This document shows positions 44,970 through 54,355 of a stretch of 64,000 nucleotides of DNA, one piece after another; within the stretch, counting starts at the first letter, position 1, and the number at the start of each line of letters is the position of its first letter. Source of the stretch: Mediannikoviicoccus vaginalis (GTDB taxonomy: Bacteria; Bacillota; Clostridia; Tissierellales; Peptoniphilaceae). The DNA lies in NCBI RefSeq assembly GCF_928097925.1, contig NZ_CAKMRI010000001.1, positions 806,001 through 870,000 of the forward strand. The letters are read 5' to 3'. The position numbers were made by a program, and so were the translations under genes. Below the pieces are notes generated by a model. It was not told the DNA's origin, did not search any database, and saw nothing but the letters and a program-made list of their open reading frames with translations.

Positions 44970-45045
44970 GCCGCTCATCTTTTTTTTGCTTCGCAAAGAC
45001 TAAGTTATCGCCTCCATTTCCTGTGGGAAATGGGCCGCTCACTTA
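44970..45045 (-). repeat. Hairpin element A, copy 1
   Basis: Bounded by direct GCCGCTCA repeats. Contains CCATTTCC/GGAAATGG (8-bp stem) and TTTGC-GAA-GCAAA. Also holds GATAACTTAGTC, resembling a tRNA D-arm. Copies 2 and 3 are at 45127-45202 and 45284-45359. Confidence 0.8.
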
Positions 45046-45066
45046 TACCAGCTGAGCTAATGAGTC
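45046..45066 (-). pseudogene. tRNA-Lys(CTT) 5' fragment 1
   Basis: 21 nt identical to positions 1-21 of the intact tRNA-Lys, ending in the D-loop (GCTGGTA). Confidence 0.85.
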
Positions 45067-45202
45067 ATACTATTATGTTGTTTTATTTTATTTAGATTGT
45101 CTTATTATTAAGCTTATTTATTCAATGCCGCTCATCTTTTTTTTGCTTCGCAAAGACTAAGTTATCGCCTCCATTTCCTGTGGGAAATGGGCCGCTTACT
45201 TA

Positions 45203-45223
45203 TACCAGCTGAGCTAATGAGTC
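45203..45223 (-). pseudogene. tRNA-Lys(CTT) 5' fragment 2
   Basis: Same 21 nt as fragment 1, one repeat unit further upstream. Confidence 0.85.
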
Positions 45224-45359
45224 ATACTATTATGTTGTATTATTTTATTTAGATTGTCTTATTATTAAGCTTATTTATTCAATGCCGCTCATCTTTTTTT
45301 TGCTTCGCAAAGACTAAGTTATCGCCTCCATTTCCTGTGGGAAATGGGCCGCTCACTTA

Positions 45360-45380
45360 TACCAGCTGAGCTAATGAGTC
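45360..45380 (-). pseudogene. tRNA-Lys(CTT) 5' fragment 3
   Basis: Same 21 nt, at the start of the tandem block as transcribed. Confidence 0.85.
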
Positions 45381-45449
45381 ATATCAATTTATTATTTTGT
45401 TTTAATCTAACAGTAAAATTATATCACCAATTATTTACTTTGTAAACAC

Positions 45450-45525
<76 letters not shown>

Positions 45526-45583
45526 TCATACTATATTTTTTGTATTAACAAGTTTTTAAAAAAATTATTTTGTTTATTTCCCG

Positions 45584-45628
45584 ACCGCTCATTCTTTTTT
45601 TGCTTCGCAAAGACTAAGTTATCTGGGC
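45584..45628 (-). repeat. Hairpin element A, shortened copy 4, fused to a tRNA-Phe 5' fragment
   Basis: On the minus strand GCCCAGATAACTTAGTC matches the first 17 nt of tRNA-Phe except for two transitions, then runs into TTTGCGAAGCAAA and ATGAGCGG as in the other copies. The CCATTTCC stem is missing here. Confidence 0.75.
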
Positions 45629-45659
45629 GCAATCTATAACAAAAAATTTGAAAATAATT

Positions 45660-45709
45660 GGCCGCTTTAGCGGCCAGCATTTCAACTATAGGGTATGTAA
45701 ACTACATAC
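45660..45709. other. Two perfect hairpins between tRNA-Met/Ile and tRNA-Phe
   Basis: GGCCGC-TTTA-GCGGCC (45660-45675) and GTATGTA-AAC-TACATAC (45693-45709). They lie in the transcribed spacer and could be processing signals or remnants of further small repeats. Confidence 0.6.
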
Positions 45710-45730
45710 TCCGAAAACAGAATACATAGT

Positions 45731-45807
45731 TGGTGGGCCTTCAGGGACTCGAACCCCGGACCTACCGGTTATGAGCCGGGCGCTCTAACCGACTGAGCTA
45801 AAGGCCC
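45731..45807 (-). tRNA. tRNA with anticodon CAT (Met elongator or Ile2)
   Basis: 77 nt with CCA; acceptor GGGCCTT/AAGGCCC; anticodon arm GGCTCATAACC. The arm resembles both elongator Met and the lysidine-modified Ile2 tRNA; sequence alone does not decide. Confidence 0.9.
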
Positions 45808-45814
45808 CTATAGT

Positions 45815-45906
45815 TGGCGGAGAAGGAGGGATTTGAACCCTCGCATCCCTTATCAGGATCTACTCCCTTAGCAGGGGAGCCTCTTCAGCCACTTGAGTAC
45901 TTCTCC
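45815..45906 (-). tRNA. tRNA-Ser (anticodon GCT)
   Basis: 92 nt, long variable arm, CCA encoded; anticodon loop CTGCTAA. Confidence 0.94.
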
Positions 45907-45926
45907 TAAACCAATCTAAAAAAAAT

Positions 45927-46015
45927 TGGCGGAGAGGGTGGGATTCGAACCCACGTGGGCTTGCACCCTAACGGTTTTCAAGACCGCCCCGTTATGACCA
46001 CTTCGGTACCTCTCC
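45927..46015 (-). tRNA. tRNA-Ser (anticodon TGA)
   Basis: 89 nt, long variable arm, CCA encoded; anticodon loop CTTGAAA. Confidence 0.94.
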
Positions 46016-46019
46016 TTGA

Positions 46020-46095
46020 TGGTGACCCATCCGCGACTCGAACGCGGGACACCCTGATTAAAAGTCAGGTGCTCTGCCGACTGAGCTAATGGGTC
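46020..46095 (-). tRNA. tRNA-Lys (anticodon TTT)
   Basis: 76 nt with CCA; acceptor GACCCAT/ATGGGTC; anticodon loop CTTTTAA. Its first 21 nt are repeated upstream at 46229-46249. Confidence 0.95.
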
Positions 46096-46152
46096 ATATA
46101 TAATTGTATTCTTATGATGCCAATTTTTTAAGCTATTTATTTTATTTTATCC

Positions 46153-46228
46153 ACTCGCTCATTCTTTTTTGCTTCGCAAAAACTAAGTTATCGCCACCAT
46201 TTCCTGTGGGAAATGGGCCGCTCACTTA
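46153..46228 (-). repeat. Hairpin element A, copy 5
   Basis: Same structure as copies 1-3 with small changes (CACCATTTCC stem kept, one base changed in the TTTGCG hairpin). It again follows a tRNA-Lys 5' fragment on the transcribed strand. Confidence 0.8.
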
Positions 46229-46249
46229 TGCCGACTGAGCTAATGGGTC
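46229..46249 (-). pseudogene. tRNA-Lys(TTT) 5' fragment
   Basis: 21 nt identical to the start of the intact tRNA-Lys(TTT), ending at the D-loop (GTCGGCA), then element A. Confidence 0.85.
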
Positions 46250-46276
46250 ATGTATTGTATTTTGAAAAGTAAATAT

Positions 46277-46353
46277 TGGCTGGGGTGACAGGACTCGAAC
46301 CTGTGGAATGCTAGAGTCAAAGTCTAGTGCCTTACCGACTTGGCGACACCCCA
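46277..46353 (-). tRNA. tRNA-Gln (anticodon TTG)
   Basis: 77 nt with CCA; acceptor TGGGGTG/CACCCCA; anticodon loop CTTTGAC. Confidence 0.94.
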
Positions 46354-46356
46354 TTA

Positions 46357-46433
46357 TGGCGCACCTAAGAGGAGTCGAACCTCTGACACACGGATTAGAA
46401 GTCCGTTGCTCTATCCAACTGAGCTATAGGTGC
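46357..46433 (-). tRNA. tRNA-Arg (anticodon TCT)
   Basis: 77 nt with CCA; acceptor GCACCTA/TAGGTGC; anticodon loop CTTCTAA. Confidence 0.94.
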
Positions 46434-46436
46434 ATA

Positions 46437-46510
46437 TGGAGCGGGTGAAGGGAATCGAACCCTCGCAACCAGCTTGGAAGGCTGGGGCTCTACCACTGAG
46501 CTACACCCGC
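46437..46510 (-). tRNA. tRNA-Gly (anticodon TCC)
   Basis: 74 nt with CCA; acceptor GCGGGTG/CACCCGC; anticodon loop CTTCCAA. Confidence 0.95.
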
Positions 46511-46547
46511 ATATTAAACTGTTTTTTATTAAGTATGATTTAAATAA

Positions 46548-46633
46548 TGGTGGAGGAGAGTGGATTCGAACCACTGAAAGCACAGCTAACGGATTTACAG
46601 TCCGTCCCCTTTGGCCAACTCGGGAACTCCTCC
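46548..46633 (-). tRNA. tRNA-Tyr (anticodon GTA)
   Basis: 86 nt, long variable arm, CCA encoded; anticodon loop CTGTAAA. Confidence 0.94.
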
Positions 46634-46647
46634 ATGTATTATTTAAG

Positions 46648-46723
<76 letters not shown>

Positions 46724-46787
46724 ATATTGTGACTTTAATTGGTCACGTATTGTGCGTATCCAACATGTCACATATTAATAAAGTAAT

Positions 46788-46827
46788 TGGCGACCTTGAT
46801 CGGGCTCGAACCGACGACCTCCAGCGT
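46788..46827 (-). pseudogene. tRNA-Asp 3' half
   Basis: 40 nt identical to the 3' part of the intact tRNA-Asp, from inside the anticodon loop to CCA. The 5' half is replaced by hairpin element B. The AT-rich spacer after it resembles the one after the intact gene, so gene and spacer were duplicated together. Confidence 0.88.
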
Positions 46828-46831
46828 TATT

Positions 46832-46918
46832 GACCTAACTTAGCGAACGTAGTGAGCTTTAGTAGGTCACATACAACCTGTTTCCCAAGAGGCGTAGCCG
46901 ATTGGTTGAAACAGTCTG
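46832..46918 (-). repeat. Hairpin element B, copy 1 (87 bp)
   Basis: Two hairpins: CTGTTTC/GAAACAG enclosing CCAA/TTGG and GGC-TAC-GCC, and GACCTA/TAGGTC enclosing AGC/GCT. Copy 2 has the same length and differs at about five positions in the linker between the hairpins. Confidence 0.85.
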
Positions 46919-46972
46919 TAAAGGCTCGCCTGGCACGCTTGCCCTATCTGTCTTATTTTAATAAAGTAATTT

Positions 46973-47049
46973 TGGCGACCTTGATCGGGCTCGAACCGAC
47001 GACCTCCAGCGTGACAGGCTGGCATTCTAACCAACTGAACTACAAGGCC
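46973..47049 (-). tRNA. tRNA-Asp (anticodon GTC)
   Basis: 77 nt with CCA; acceptor GGCCTTG/CAAGGTC; anticodon loop CTGTCAC. Confidence 0.95.
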
Positions 47050-47084
47050 ATATACTATTAATACTTTATTAATTAAAATCATTA

Positions 47085-47160
47085 TGGTGGGCGGTACAGG
47101 GCTCGAACCTGTGACCCCCTGCTTGTAAGGCAGATGCTCTCCCAGCTGAGCTAACCGCCC
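47085..47160 (-). tRNA. tRNA-Val (anticodon TAC)
   Basis: 76 nt with CCA; acceptor GGGCGGT/ACCGCCC; anticodon loop CTTACAA. Confidence 0.95.
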
Positions 47161-47164
47161 ATAA

Positions 47165-47239
47165 TGGTGACCCTACCGGGATTCGAACCCGGGATACCGC
47201 CGTGAAAGGGCGATGTCTTAACCGCTTGACCATAGGGCC
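47165..47239 (-). tRNA. tRNA-Glu (anticodon TTC)
   Basis: 75 nt with CCA; acceptor GGCCCTA/TAGGGTC; anticodon loop CTTTCAC. First intact gene of the array; two 5' fragments of it lie upstream. Confidence 0.95.
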
Positions 47240-47278
47240 ATAATATTATAGTTTATTATATTATATCAATTCGTATTT

Positions 47279-47394
47279 CTAAGATTGCAGCTTCGCTGCA
47301 AATGTCTTAGTCGCTTCATAACGAAATCGAAGATTTCTATTTCGCGACATTTGACCTACCTACAAATCACTTCGTGATTTGGGTTAGGATCAAG
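47279..47394 (-). repeat. Hairpin element C
   Basis: A third hairpin-rich segment placed after a tRNA-Glu 5' fragment: GCAGC-TTC-GCTGC, AAATGTC...GACATTT, GAAATC-GAA-GATTTC and AAATCAC-TTC-GTGATTT. Short TTC/GAA loops are shared with elements A and the 16.3-kb repeat. Confidence 0.65.
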
Positions 47395-47414
47395 AACCGC
47401 TTGACCATAGGGCC
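47395..47414 (-). pseudogene. tRNA-Glu 5' fragment 2
   Basis: 20 nt identical to the start of tRNA-Glu, ending at the D-loop (AAGCGGTT), then element C. Confidence 0.85.
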
Positions 47415-47485
47415 ATAAAATATATACATAATTTATGATTATTGATTTGTTAAAGTTTTTCTTTTATAGCGGTTACCGCTTTCTA

Positions 47486-47572
47486 GACCTAACTTAGCGA
47501 ACGTAGTGAGCTTTAGTAGGTCTGATGCAACCTGTTTCCCAAGAGGCGTAGCCGATTGGTTGAAACAGTCTG
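47486..47572 (-). repeat. Hairpin element B, copy 2 (87 bp)
   Basis: Same length and near-identical to the copy at 46832. It follows a 13-nt tRNA-Glu 5' fragment. A separate small hairpin AGCGG-TTA-CCGCT lies just downstream at 47467-47480. Confidence 0.85.
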
Positions 47573-47573
47573 C

Positions 47574-47586
47574 TGACCATAGGGCC
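47574..47586 (-). pseudogene. tRNA-Glu 5' fragment 1
   Basis: GGCCCTATGGTCA, the first 13 nt of tRNA-Glu, located just after the array promoter where the first tRNA gene would be expected. Confidence 0.75.
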
Positions 47587-47636
47587 TTATAAAAACAAAT
47601 CAATGTTTTTTGTCTCTCTTACGATGTGACTAGTTT

Positions 47637-47665
47637 ATTATAGCTCATGTAAAAACTAATGTCAA
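47637..47665 (-). promoter_or_regulatory. Perfect consensus promoter of the tRNA array
   Basis: On the minus strand TTGACA (47665-47660), 17 bases, TATAAT (47642-47637). Transcription would begin near 47630, before the first tRNA-Glu fragment. Confidence 0.93.
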
Positions 47666-47770
47666 ATATTTTTTAAACTTTTTTTACATTTGCTCTCTCA
47701 AATCAATCCGTCTTTTTTGACGTCGAATAACATTGTAATATAATCCTTATTTTTTTTCAAGTGTTTTTTT

Positions 47771-47805
47771 GAAAAAAGGCAAGATTTTTTAAAAAAACTT
47801 GCCTT
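47771..47805 (-). terminator. Terminator of the adenine deaminase gene
   Basis: AAGGCAAG and CTTGCCTT arms followed by TTTTC on the minus strand, 20 bases past the stop. Confidence 0.8.
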
Positions 47806-47824
47806 ACCTTCTACTTTCCGCTAT

Positions 47825-49555
47825 TTATTCAATTTCTAGTTCTATAAAATCAAATTTATTTACATCAAAAAGTCCCTCATCTGTTATTTTTAATTCAGGA
47901 ATTACTGGTAGCGACATAAAGCAAAGCGTCATTATTGGATCTATATTTGAATTAACTTTAAGTTCTTCTATGGCAATGTTGTGAATATCTTTTAATTTCT
48001 CATTTACTTCTTCTATGGACTTGTCACTCATAATCCCACCGATTACAAGTTCCATCCTGCCTATAACTTTTCCGTTTTTAATAAGCACAACTCCCCCGCC
48101 TTGGTTGGTAAGTTCTTCAACCGCTGCTGCCATGTCCTCGTTGTTTGTTCCAGATACTATTATATTATGCGAGTCGTGGGCTATGGATATTGCAACAGCA
48201 CCACTTTTTATTCCATATCCCTTCAGTAGTCCCACTGCAACATTTCCAGTGCCATTATGTCTTTCCACAACTGCTATCTTTACTATATCTCTATTAGGAT
48301 TGTATAAGAAATCTCCCTTTTCATCTACTTCTATTTCTTCTACTATACTTTTGGTTACGACTCCTCCGGGAATTATTTCTATTACATTTGCTTTTTCAAT
48401 TTTTAAATTTAATTTTAATCTATCTATACTAAAATTTTTTACATTAAAAGAATTTATGACTTTTTCCATATTGGCTTTTTTTACTTTGGATAAATGCTTA
48501 CCATTTTCAGAAACTTTTTTACCTTCTATAAAGGTCATGGTGTTTTTAAAGTCTTTTAAATCTTTAAACACCGCTAGATCCGCTCTTCTTCCAGGGGCTA
48601 TTGCTCCTCTTTCATTAAATCCATAACAGCTGGCTGCGTTTATTGTTGCAATTTGGATTGCCATTATAGGGTCTAGCCCATGCTTTACTGCTATTCTTAA
48701 ATGATTGTCTATGTGTCCATCTTTTAATATTGTCTCTGGTTGTCTGTCGTCTGAACAGAACATACATCTTTGGTAATTTTTTTCATCTACAACTTCTATT
48801 AGTCTTTCTAAGTCGTGGCAAGCTGAGCCATGACGAAGTTGTATATACATTCCCTTAGATATTTTTTCCTTCATTTCTTCTTCCGTCATACATTCGTGGT
48901 CTGTCGTAATCCCCGCACCAATATATGCGTTTAGTTCCAATCCCCTAAGGCCTGGACAGTGGCCATCAATTATTTTATAATTTTTCTTTGCAAGATTTAT
49001 TTTCTTTAGACACTCCTCATCGCCGTAAATGACACCTGGAAAGTTCATAAACTCACCTAGACCAATTATATCTTCCATCTTCATATGTTCACGCATGTCA
49101 TCGGCGTTCACAATTGCTCCTGCATTTTCAAATGGAGTTGCTGGCACACATGATGGCAACACATACTTTATATCAAGTTCGGTGTTCTTTGAAGCTTCAA
49201 TCATGTAGTTTAGTCCATCTAGTCCTTTAACATTTACAATTTCATGAGGGTCTGCAACTATGGTTGTGGTTCCAAAGTTCACAAGTAATGATCCTAGTTC
49301 CTCTGGTGTTAGATAGGAAGACTCTATATGTATATGTCCATCAATAAGGCCTGGAGTTACAAATTCCCCTTGTAAATCTATTTCTTCCACTCCATCGTAA
49401 TCGCCAAAACCAACAATCACTCCTTCATGTATTGCCAAGTCCTCTTCTATAATGCTTCTTGAAAATACATCTATAATCTTTCCATTTTTTAAAACTAAAT
49501 CGGCTTTTTTTCTTTTCATGGCTACGTCTATAAATTCTTTATTTGCATTAAACAT
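47825..49555 (-). CDS. ade: Adenine deaminase
   Basis: 576 residues, normal for the bacterial amidohydrolase-type Ade. Converts adenine to hypoxanthine in purine salvage. Metal and active-site motifs: TPGLIDGHIHIESSYL (about 68-83), GTTTIVADPHEI, DGHCPG, TDHECMT, LRHGSACHDL and CSDDRQPETI. The C-terminal domain has IAHDSHNIIVSGTNNEDM. Extended -10 TGGTATAAT lies upstream (49591-49586), so it is transcribed alone. It complements the nucleoside operon at 1-10 kb by feeding hypoxanthine. Confidence 0.93.
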   Translation of the reverse strand: MFNANKEFIDVAMKRKKADLVLKNGKIIDVFSRSIIEEDLAIHEGVIVGFGDYDGVEEIDLQGEFVTPGLIDGHIHIESSYLTPEELGSLLVNFGTTTIVADPHEIVNVKGLDGLNYMIEASKNTELDIKYVLPSCVPATPFENAGAIVNADDMREHMKMEDIIGLGEFMNFPGVIYGDEECLKKINLAKKNYKIIDGHCPGLRGLELNAYIGAGITTDHECMTEEEMKEKISKGMYIQLRHGSACHDLERLIEVVDEKNYQRCMFCSDDRQPETILKDGHIDNHLRIAVKHGLDPIMAIQIATINAASCYGFNERGAIAPGRRADLAVFKDLKDFKNTMTFIEGKKVSENGKHLSKVKKANMEKVINSFNVKNFSIDRLKLNLKIEKANVIEIIPGGVVTKSIVEEIEVDEKGDFLYNPNRDIVKIAVVERHNGTGNVAVGLLKGYGIKSGAVAISIAHDSHNIIVSGTNNEDMAAAVEELTNQGGGVVLIKNGKVIGRMELVIGGIMSDKSIEEVNEKLKDIHNIAIEELKVNSNIDPIMTLCFMSLPVIPELKITDEGLFDVNKFDFIELEIE

Positions 49556-49585
49556 AATTTCCTCCTAAGAGCTTTCTATATGAAC

Positions 49586-49591
49586 ATTATA
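49586..49591 (-). promoter_or_regulatory. Extended -10 promoter of ade
   Basis: TGGTATAAT on the minus strand, 31 bases before the ATG; CCTCCT (minus AGGAGG) supplies the ribosome site. Confidence 0.6.
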
Positions 49592-49607
49592 CCAGTTTTG
49601 GGCATAA

Positions 49608-49630
49608 AAAAAACGACCCTAAAGGTCGTT
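49608..49630 (-). terminator. Terminator of tRNA-Trp
   Basis: AACGACC-TTTAG-GGTCGTT followed by a run of T on the minus strand, directly after the tRNA. Confidence 0.88.
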
Positions 49631-49631
49631 T

Positions 49632-49707
49632 TGGCAGGGACAGGAGGATTTGAACCCCCGACATTTGGTTTTGGAGACCAACGCTCTACCAGCTGAACTA
49701 TGCCCCT
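49632..49707 (-). tRNA. tRNA-Trp (anticodon CCA)
   Basis: 76 nt with encoded CCA end; acceptor AGGGGCA/TGTCCCT; anticodon loop CTCCAAA. Separate from the array, with its own promoter and terminator. Confidence 0.95.
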
Positions 49708-49721
49708 ATATAACAAATTAG

Positions 49722-49750
49722 ATTATACTAAAACAAGAAAACATTGTCAA
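49722..49750 (-). promoter_or_regulatory. Perfect consensus promoter of tRNA-Trp
   Basis: TTGACA (49750-49745), 17 bases, TATAAT (49727-49722) on the minus strand. Confidence 0.92.
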
Positions 49751-49834
49751 ATCTTTTTAAGTTTTTAGTTTTAATATTTTTAAATAAAAAATAGCATGGG
49801 GATTTTCCCACATGCTATCTATTATCTTTTTATT

Positions 49835-51753
<1,919 letters not shown>

Positions 51754-51771
51754 AATACCCTCCTATTTATT

Positions 51772-51798
51772 TTATCACTCTCTCGATTGGAGTGCTAA
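51772..51798. promoter_or_regulatory. CIRCE operator (HrcA site) of groSL
   Basis: On the minus strand TTAGCACTC-N9-GAGTGATAA, one mismatch from the CIRCE consensus (TTAGCACTC-N9-GAGTGCTAA). It lies between promoter and groS start, so HrcA should repress the operon. Confidence 0.95.
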
Positions 51799-51811
51799 TA
51801 ACTACATTCTT

Positions 51812-51840
51812 ATCATAATACATTTTTTTAAATATTGCAA
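51812..51840 (-). promoter_or_regulatory. groSL promoter
   Basis: TTGCAA (51840-51835), 17 bases, TATGAT (51817-51812) on the minus strand, immediately before CIRCE. Confidence 0.75.
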
Positions 51841-51937
51841 GCGAATTTAATTCTTTTTACTTTTCTATTCTATACTGTCTTCTATAAAAAAGAAAGGCTT
51901 TTCCCGTTGTAAGTTTACAAATTTATTTTTTCAAAAT

Positions 51938-51968
51938 AAAAAGGGCCACGCCACTAGCGCATGCCCTT
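51938..51968 (-). terminator. Terminator after the small membrane protein gene
   Basis: AAGGGC...GCCCTT with inner GCGC/GGCG pairing, followed by TTTATTTT on the minus strand. Confidence 0.75.
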
Positions 51969-51991
51969 CATATAGGTAAATATTTATTCAA

Positions 51992-52363
51992 TTACAACAT
52001 TAGACTTCCGAAGCTAAAAATCATAACATATCTTTTTAGAATTTCCATCATTGAATTTGAGTAGCCAACCATCACCGCAATAAAAATTATATGTGGTATG
52101 GCTAGGAGTATGCATATGGTCACAACTAAAAAGTTTTTTTTAACGAATAGAAGTCCAAACAAAACTAGCCAAGACCAAAGGCAAAATGGTATAAAGAAAG
52201 TCATATCTGCAAGGAAGTCCAATCTTTTATTAAACACACTGCCATCTAATCTTCCATTGACGGCGGTAATTATAACTCCCACCGCAAAAATTAACAGGGA
52301 AATAGCAGTAAATATATAAAATATTTTTCTTGAGTCCATTTCCTTTTTCTCTTTTTTACTCAT
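51992..52363 (-). CDS. Small four-helix membrane protein of unknown function
   Basis: 123 residues. A charged start (MSKKEKKEMDSRK) precedes four hydrophobic segments, near 14-35, 50-72, 73-92 and 95-120. No family recognised. It follows ligA by 18 bases and shares its operon, ending at a terminator; the sequence gives no functional hint. Confidence 0.65.
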   Translation of the reverse strand: MSKKEKKEMDSRKIFYIFTAISLLIFAVGVIITAVNGRLDGSVFNKRLDFLADMTFFIPFCLWSWLVLFGLLFVKKNFLVVTICILLAIPHIIFIAVMVGYSNSMMEILKRYVMIFSFGSLML

Positions 52364-52381
52364 TTTGCACCTTCTATAAAT

Positions 52382-54355
52382 TTATTTTATGATTTTTTCA
52401 AGCTCATCTTTTTCCACAATTCTTATGCCCAGTTCCTTCGCCTTGTCAAACTTTGAACCTGGTTTTTCGCCGACCACAACCATGTCTGTGTTTTTGGATA
52501 CAGATGAGGAGGTCTTTGCTCCCATGGATTTAAATATCTCTTCAAGTTCTTTTCTTGAATAGTCTTCAAAGGACCCTGTTATAACTACACGCATGTCGCT
52601 AAACTTTTGTTCAACATCTTTTTTATTTTCTTCTTTTATAATTTCAACGCCTTCATCAAGTAGCCTGTCTAGACCTTCCACCACCTTTTCATCATGGAAG
52701 AACTCTTCTATTGCATCGGCGGTTATGTCACCAATGTCCGGAACTTCCACCAGCTCCTGGGCAGTAGCCTTTCTAAGATTGTCAAATGTTTTAAATCTAT
52801 TTGCCAAGTCCTCTGCAGTTTTTATTCCCACATTTGGTATTCCAATGGCGTAGATAAAGTTTTTGAGTCTTACTTCTTTGCTATTTTCAATTGCATTTAA
52901 AAGATTGTTTACTTTTTTATCTTTAAATCCTGGAAGTTTATATAAATCTTCTGCAGTTAGTGAATATATTTGTGATATTTCCTGTACCTTTAGTATCTCA
53001 AGCATCTTCTCAATGGTCTTTTCACTAAGTCCATCTATATTCATGGCGTCCCTTGATGCAAAGTGAACAAGCCTTGAAACAAGTTGCGGTTCACAGTTCA
53101 TGGAGTTGGGACAGAAATAGTGTACTCCGTCTCTTATTAGTGGTGTGTGGCAGAATGGACAGTCACTAGGCATAACTATTTCTTTTGAATCTTCATAGTC
53201 TTCAATCTTTCCAAGGATTTCTGGGATTACGTCATTGGACCTTCTGATTAACACCCTGGAATTTATCTTAACTTGTTTTCTTTCGATGTCGTCCATGTTG
53301 TTTAAAGTGGCACGACTAACTAATACATCGCCTATTTCCACCGGCTCAAGTAAAGCAGTTGGCGTTACCTTGCCAGACCTACCAACATTCCACTCAACTT
53401 CTCTGACGATGGTGCTGTACTCTTCTGGTTCAAACTTATATGCAATGGCCCATCTTGGAAATTTATTTGTGTATCCAAGAACTTCCCTGGTCTTCATGTC
53501 GTTTATCTTTATAACTGCACCGTCAGTTAATACATCAATCTCTTTTCTGTACTCTTCTATATATGAAAGAATTTCTTCCAGCTCTTCCAATGTCTTGGCT
53601 TTTTTTATAAATGGATGCACTTTAAAGCGATTGTCTTTTAAAAACTGCATCATCTCTTCTTGACTTGTAAACTCTTTTCCTTCAATATAGCCCACATTAT
53701 AAAAGTATGCTGTGAGATTTCTCTTTTTCGTCTCCTTTGGGTCCAGATTTCTCAAAGCTCCCGCCGCTGCATTTCGTGCGTTCTTAAGGGCAGGAGTATA
53801 CTTTTCGTTATATTTTCGCAGTGCAGAAAGTGGCATTAGCCCCTCTCCTTGCACTTCAATTCTACCCTTATATGGAATTGTAAATGGTATTGATGGGATG
53901 GTCTTTACTTGGGCCAAAATGTCTTCTCCAACAACACCATTTCCTCTAGTGGCTGCCATAACAAGCCTTCCTTCGTCATAGGTTAGGTTTATTGTAAGGC
54001 CGTCAAATTTAAGTTCTACTAAAAATAATAATTCTAATACTTTTTCATTTGAGGCCTTTACAAGTCTTTCCGCCCTCTTCTCCCACTCACGGATCTTTTC
54101 AATATTTTGTGCCTTGTCCAAACTATATAGAGGAGCCAAGTGGGTATGTTTTACAAAGCCCTCTAAAAGCTCACCACCAACTCTTTGTGTCGGCGATTCG
54201 GACAATACTATTCCCGTTTCATGTTCAAGCTTTACTAATTCATCATATAATTTATCGTATTCGCCATCAGATACTATGGGCTCGTCAAGAGTATAGTAGT
54301 GATAGTTGTAGTCGTTTAATTGTTTTACTAATTCTTCAATTCTCTTATTACTCAT
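52382..54355 (-). CDS. ligA: NAD-dependent DNA ligase
   Basis: 657 residues. Seals nicks with NAD. Domain Ia YHYYTLDEPIVSDGEYDKLYDEL; adenylation site Lys in VELKFDGLTINL; then AIAYKF, the OB domain, a four-Cys zinc finger (CPFCHTPL...CPNSMNC), helix-hairpin-helix repeats (about 480-580) and a C-terminal BRCT domain. It overlaps the pcrA end by eight bases. Confidence 0.97.
   Translation of the reverse strand: MSNKRIEELVKQLNDYNYHYYTLDEPIVSDGEYDKLYDELVKLEHETGIVLSESPTQRVGGELLEGFVKHTHLAPLYSLDKAQNIEKIREWEKRAERLVKASNEKVLELLFLVELKFDGLTINLTYDEGRLVMAATRGNGVVGEDILAQVKTIPSIPFTIPYKGRIEVQGEGLMPLSALRKYNEKYTPALKNARNAAAGALRNLDPKETKKRNLTAYFYNVGYIEGKEFTSQEEMMQFLKDNRFKVHPFIKKAKTLEELEEILSYIEEYRKEIDVLTDGAVIKINDMKTREVLGYTNKFPRWAIAYKFEPEEYSTIVREVEWNVGRSGKVTPTALLEPVEIGDVLVSRATLNNMDDIERKQVKINSRVLIRRSNDVIPEILGKIEDYEDSKEIVMPSDCPFCHTPLIRDGVHYFCPNSMNCEPQLVSRLVHFASRDAMNIDGLSEKTIEKMLEILKVQEISQIYSLTAEDLYKLPGFKDKKVNNLLNAIENSKEVRLKNFIYAIGIPNVGIKTAEDLANRFKTFDNLRKATAQELVEVPDIGDITADAIEEFFHDEKVVEGLDRLLDEGVEIIKEENKKDVEQKFSDMRVVITGSFEDYSRKELEEIFKSMGAKTSSSVSKNTDMVVVGEKPGSKFDKAKELGIRIVEKDELEKIIK

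Larger units (their letters stand above)
44912..45382 (-). repeat. Three tandem 157-bp units carrying tRNA-Lys 5' fragments and hairpin element A
   Basis: Units 44912-45068, 45069-45225 and 45226-45382 are near-identical (a few substitutions, same length). Read on the minus strand, each has the first 21 nt of tRNA-Lys(CTT), up to the D-loop, then an approximately 75-bp hairpin element, then an AT-rich spacer equal to the region in front of the intact tRNA gene. The pattern suggests duplication of a unit that began as an insertion into a copy of the tRNA gene. Confidence 0.9.

Noticed and set aside
44912-45382. CRISPR-like direct repeats
   Set aside because: Units are 157 bp, nearly identical along their full length, with no variable spacers and tRNA fragments inside.
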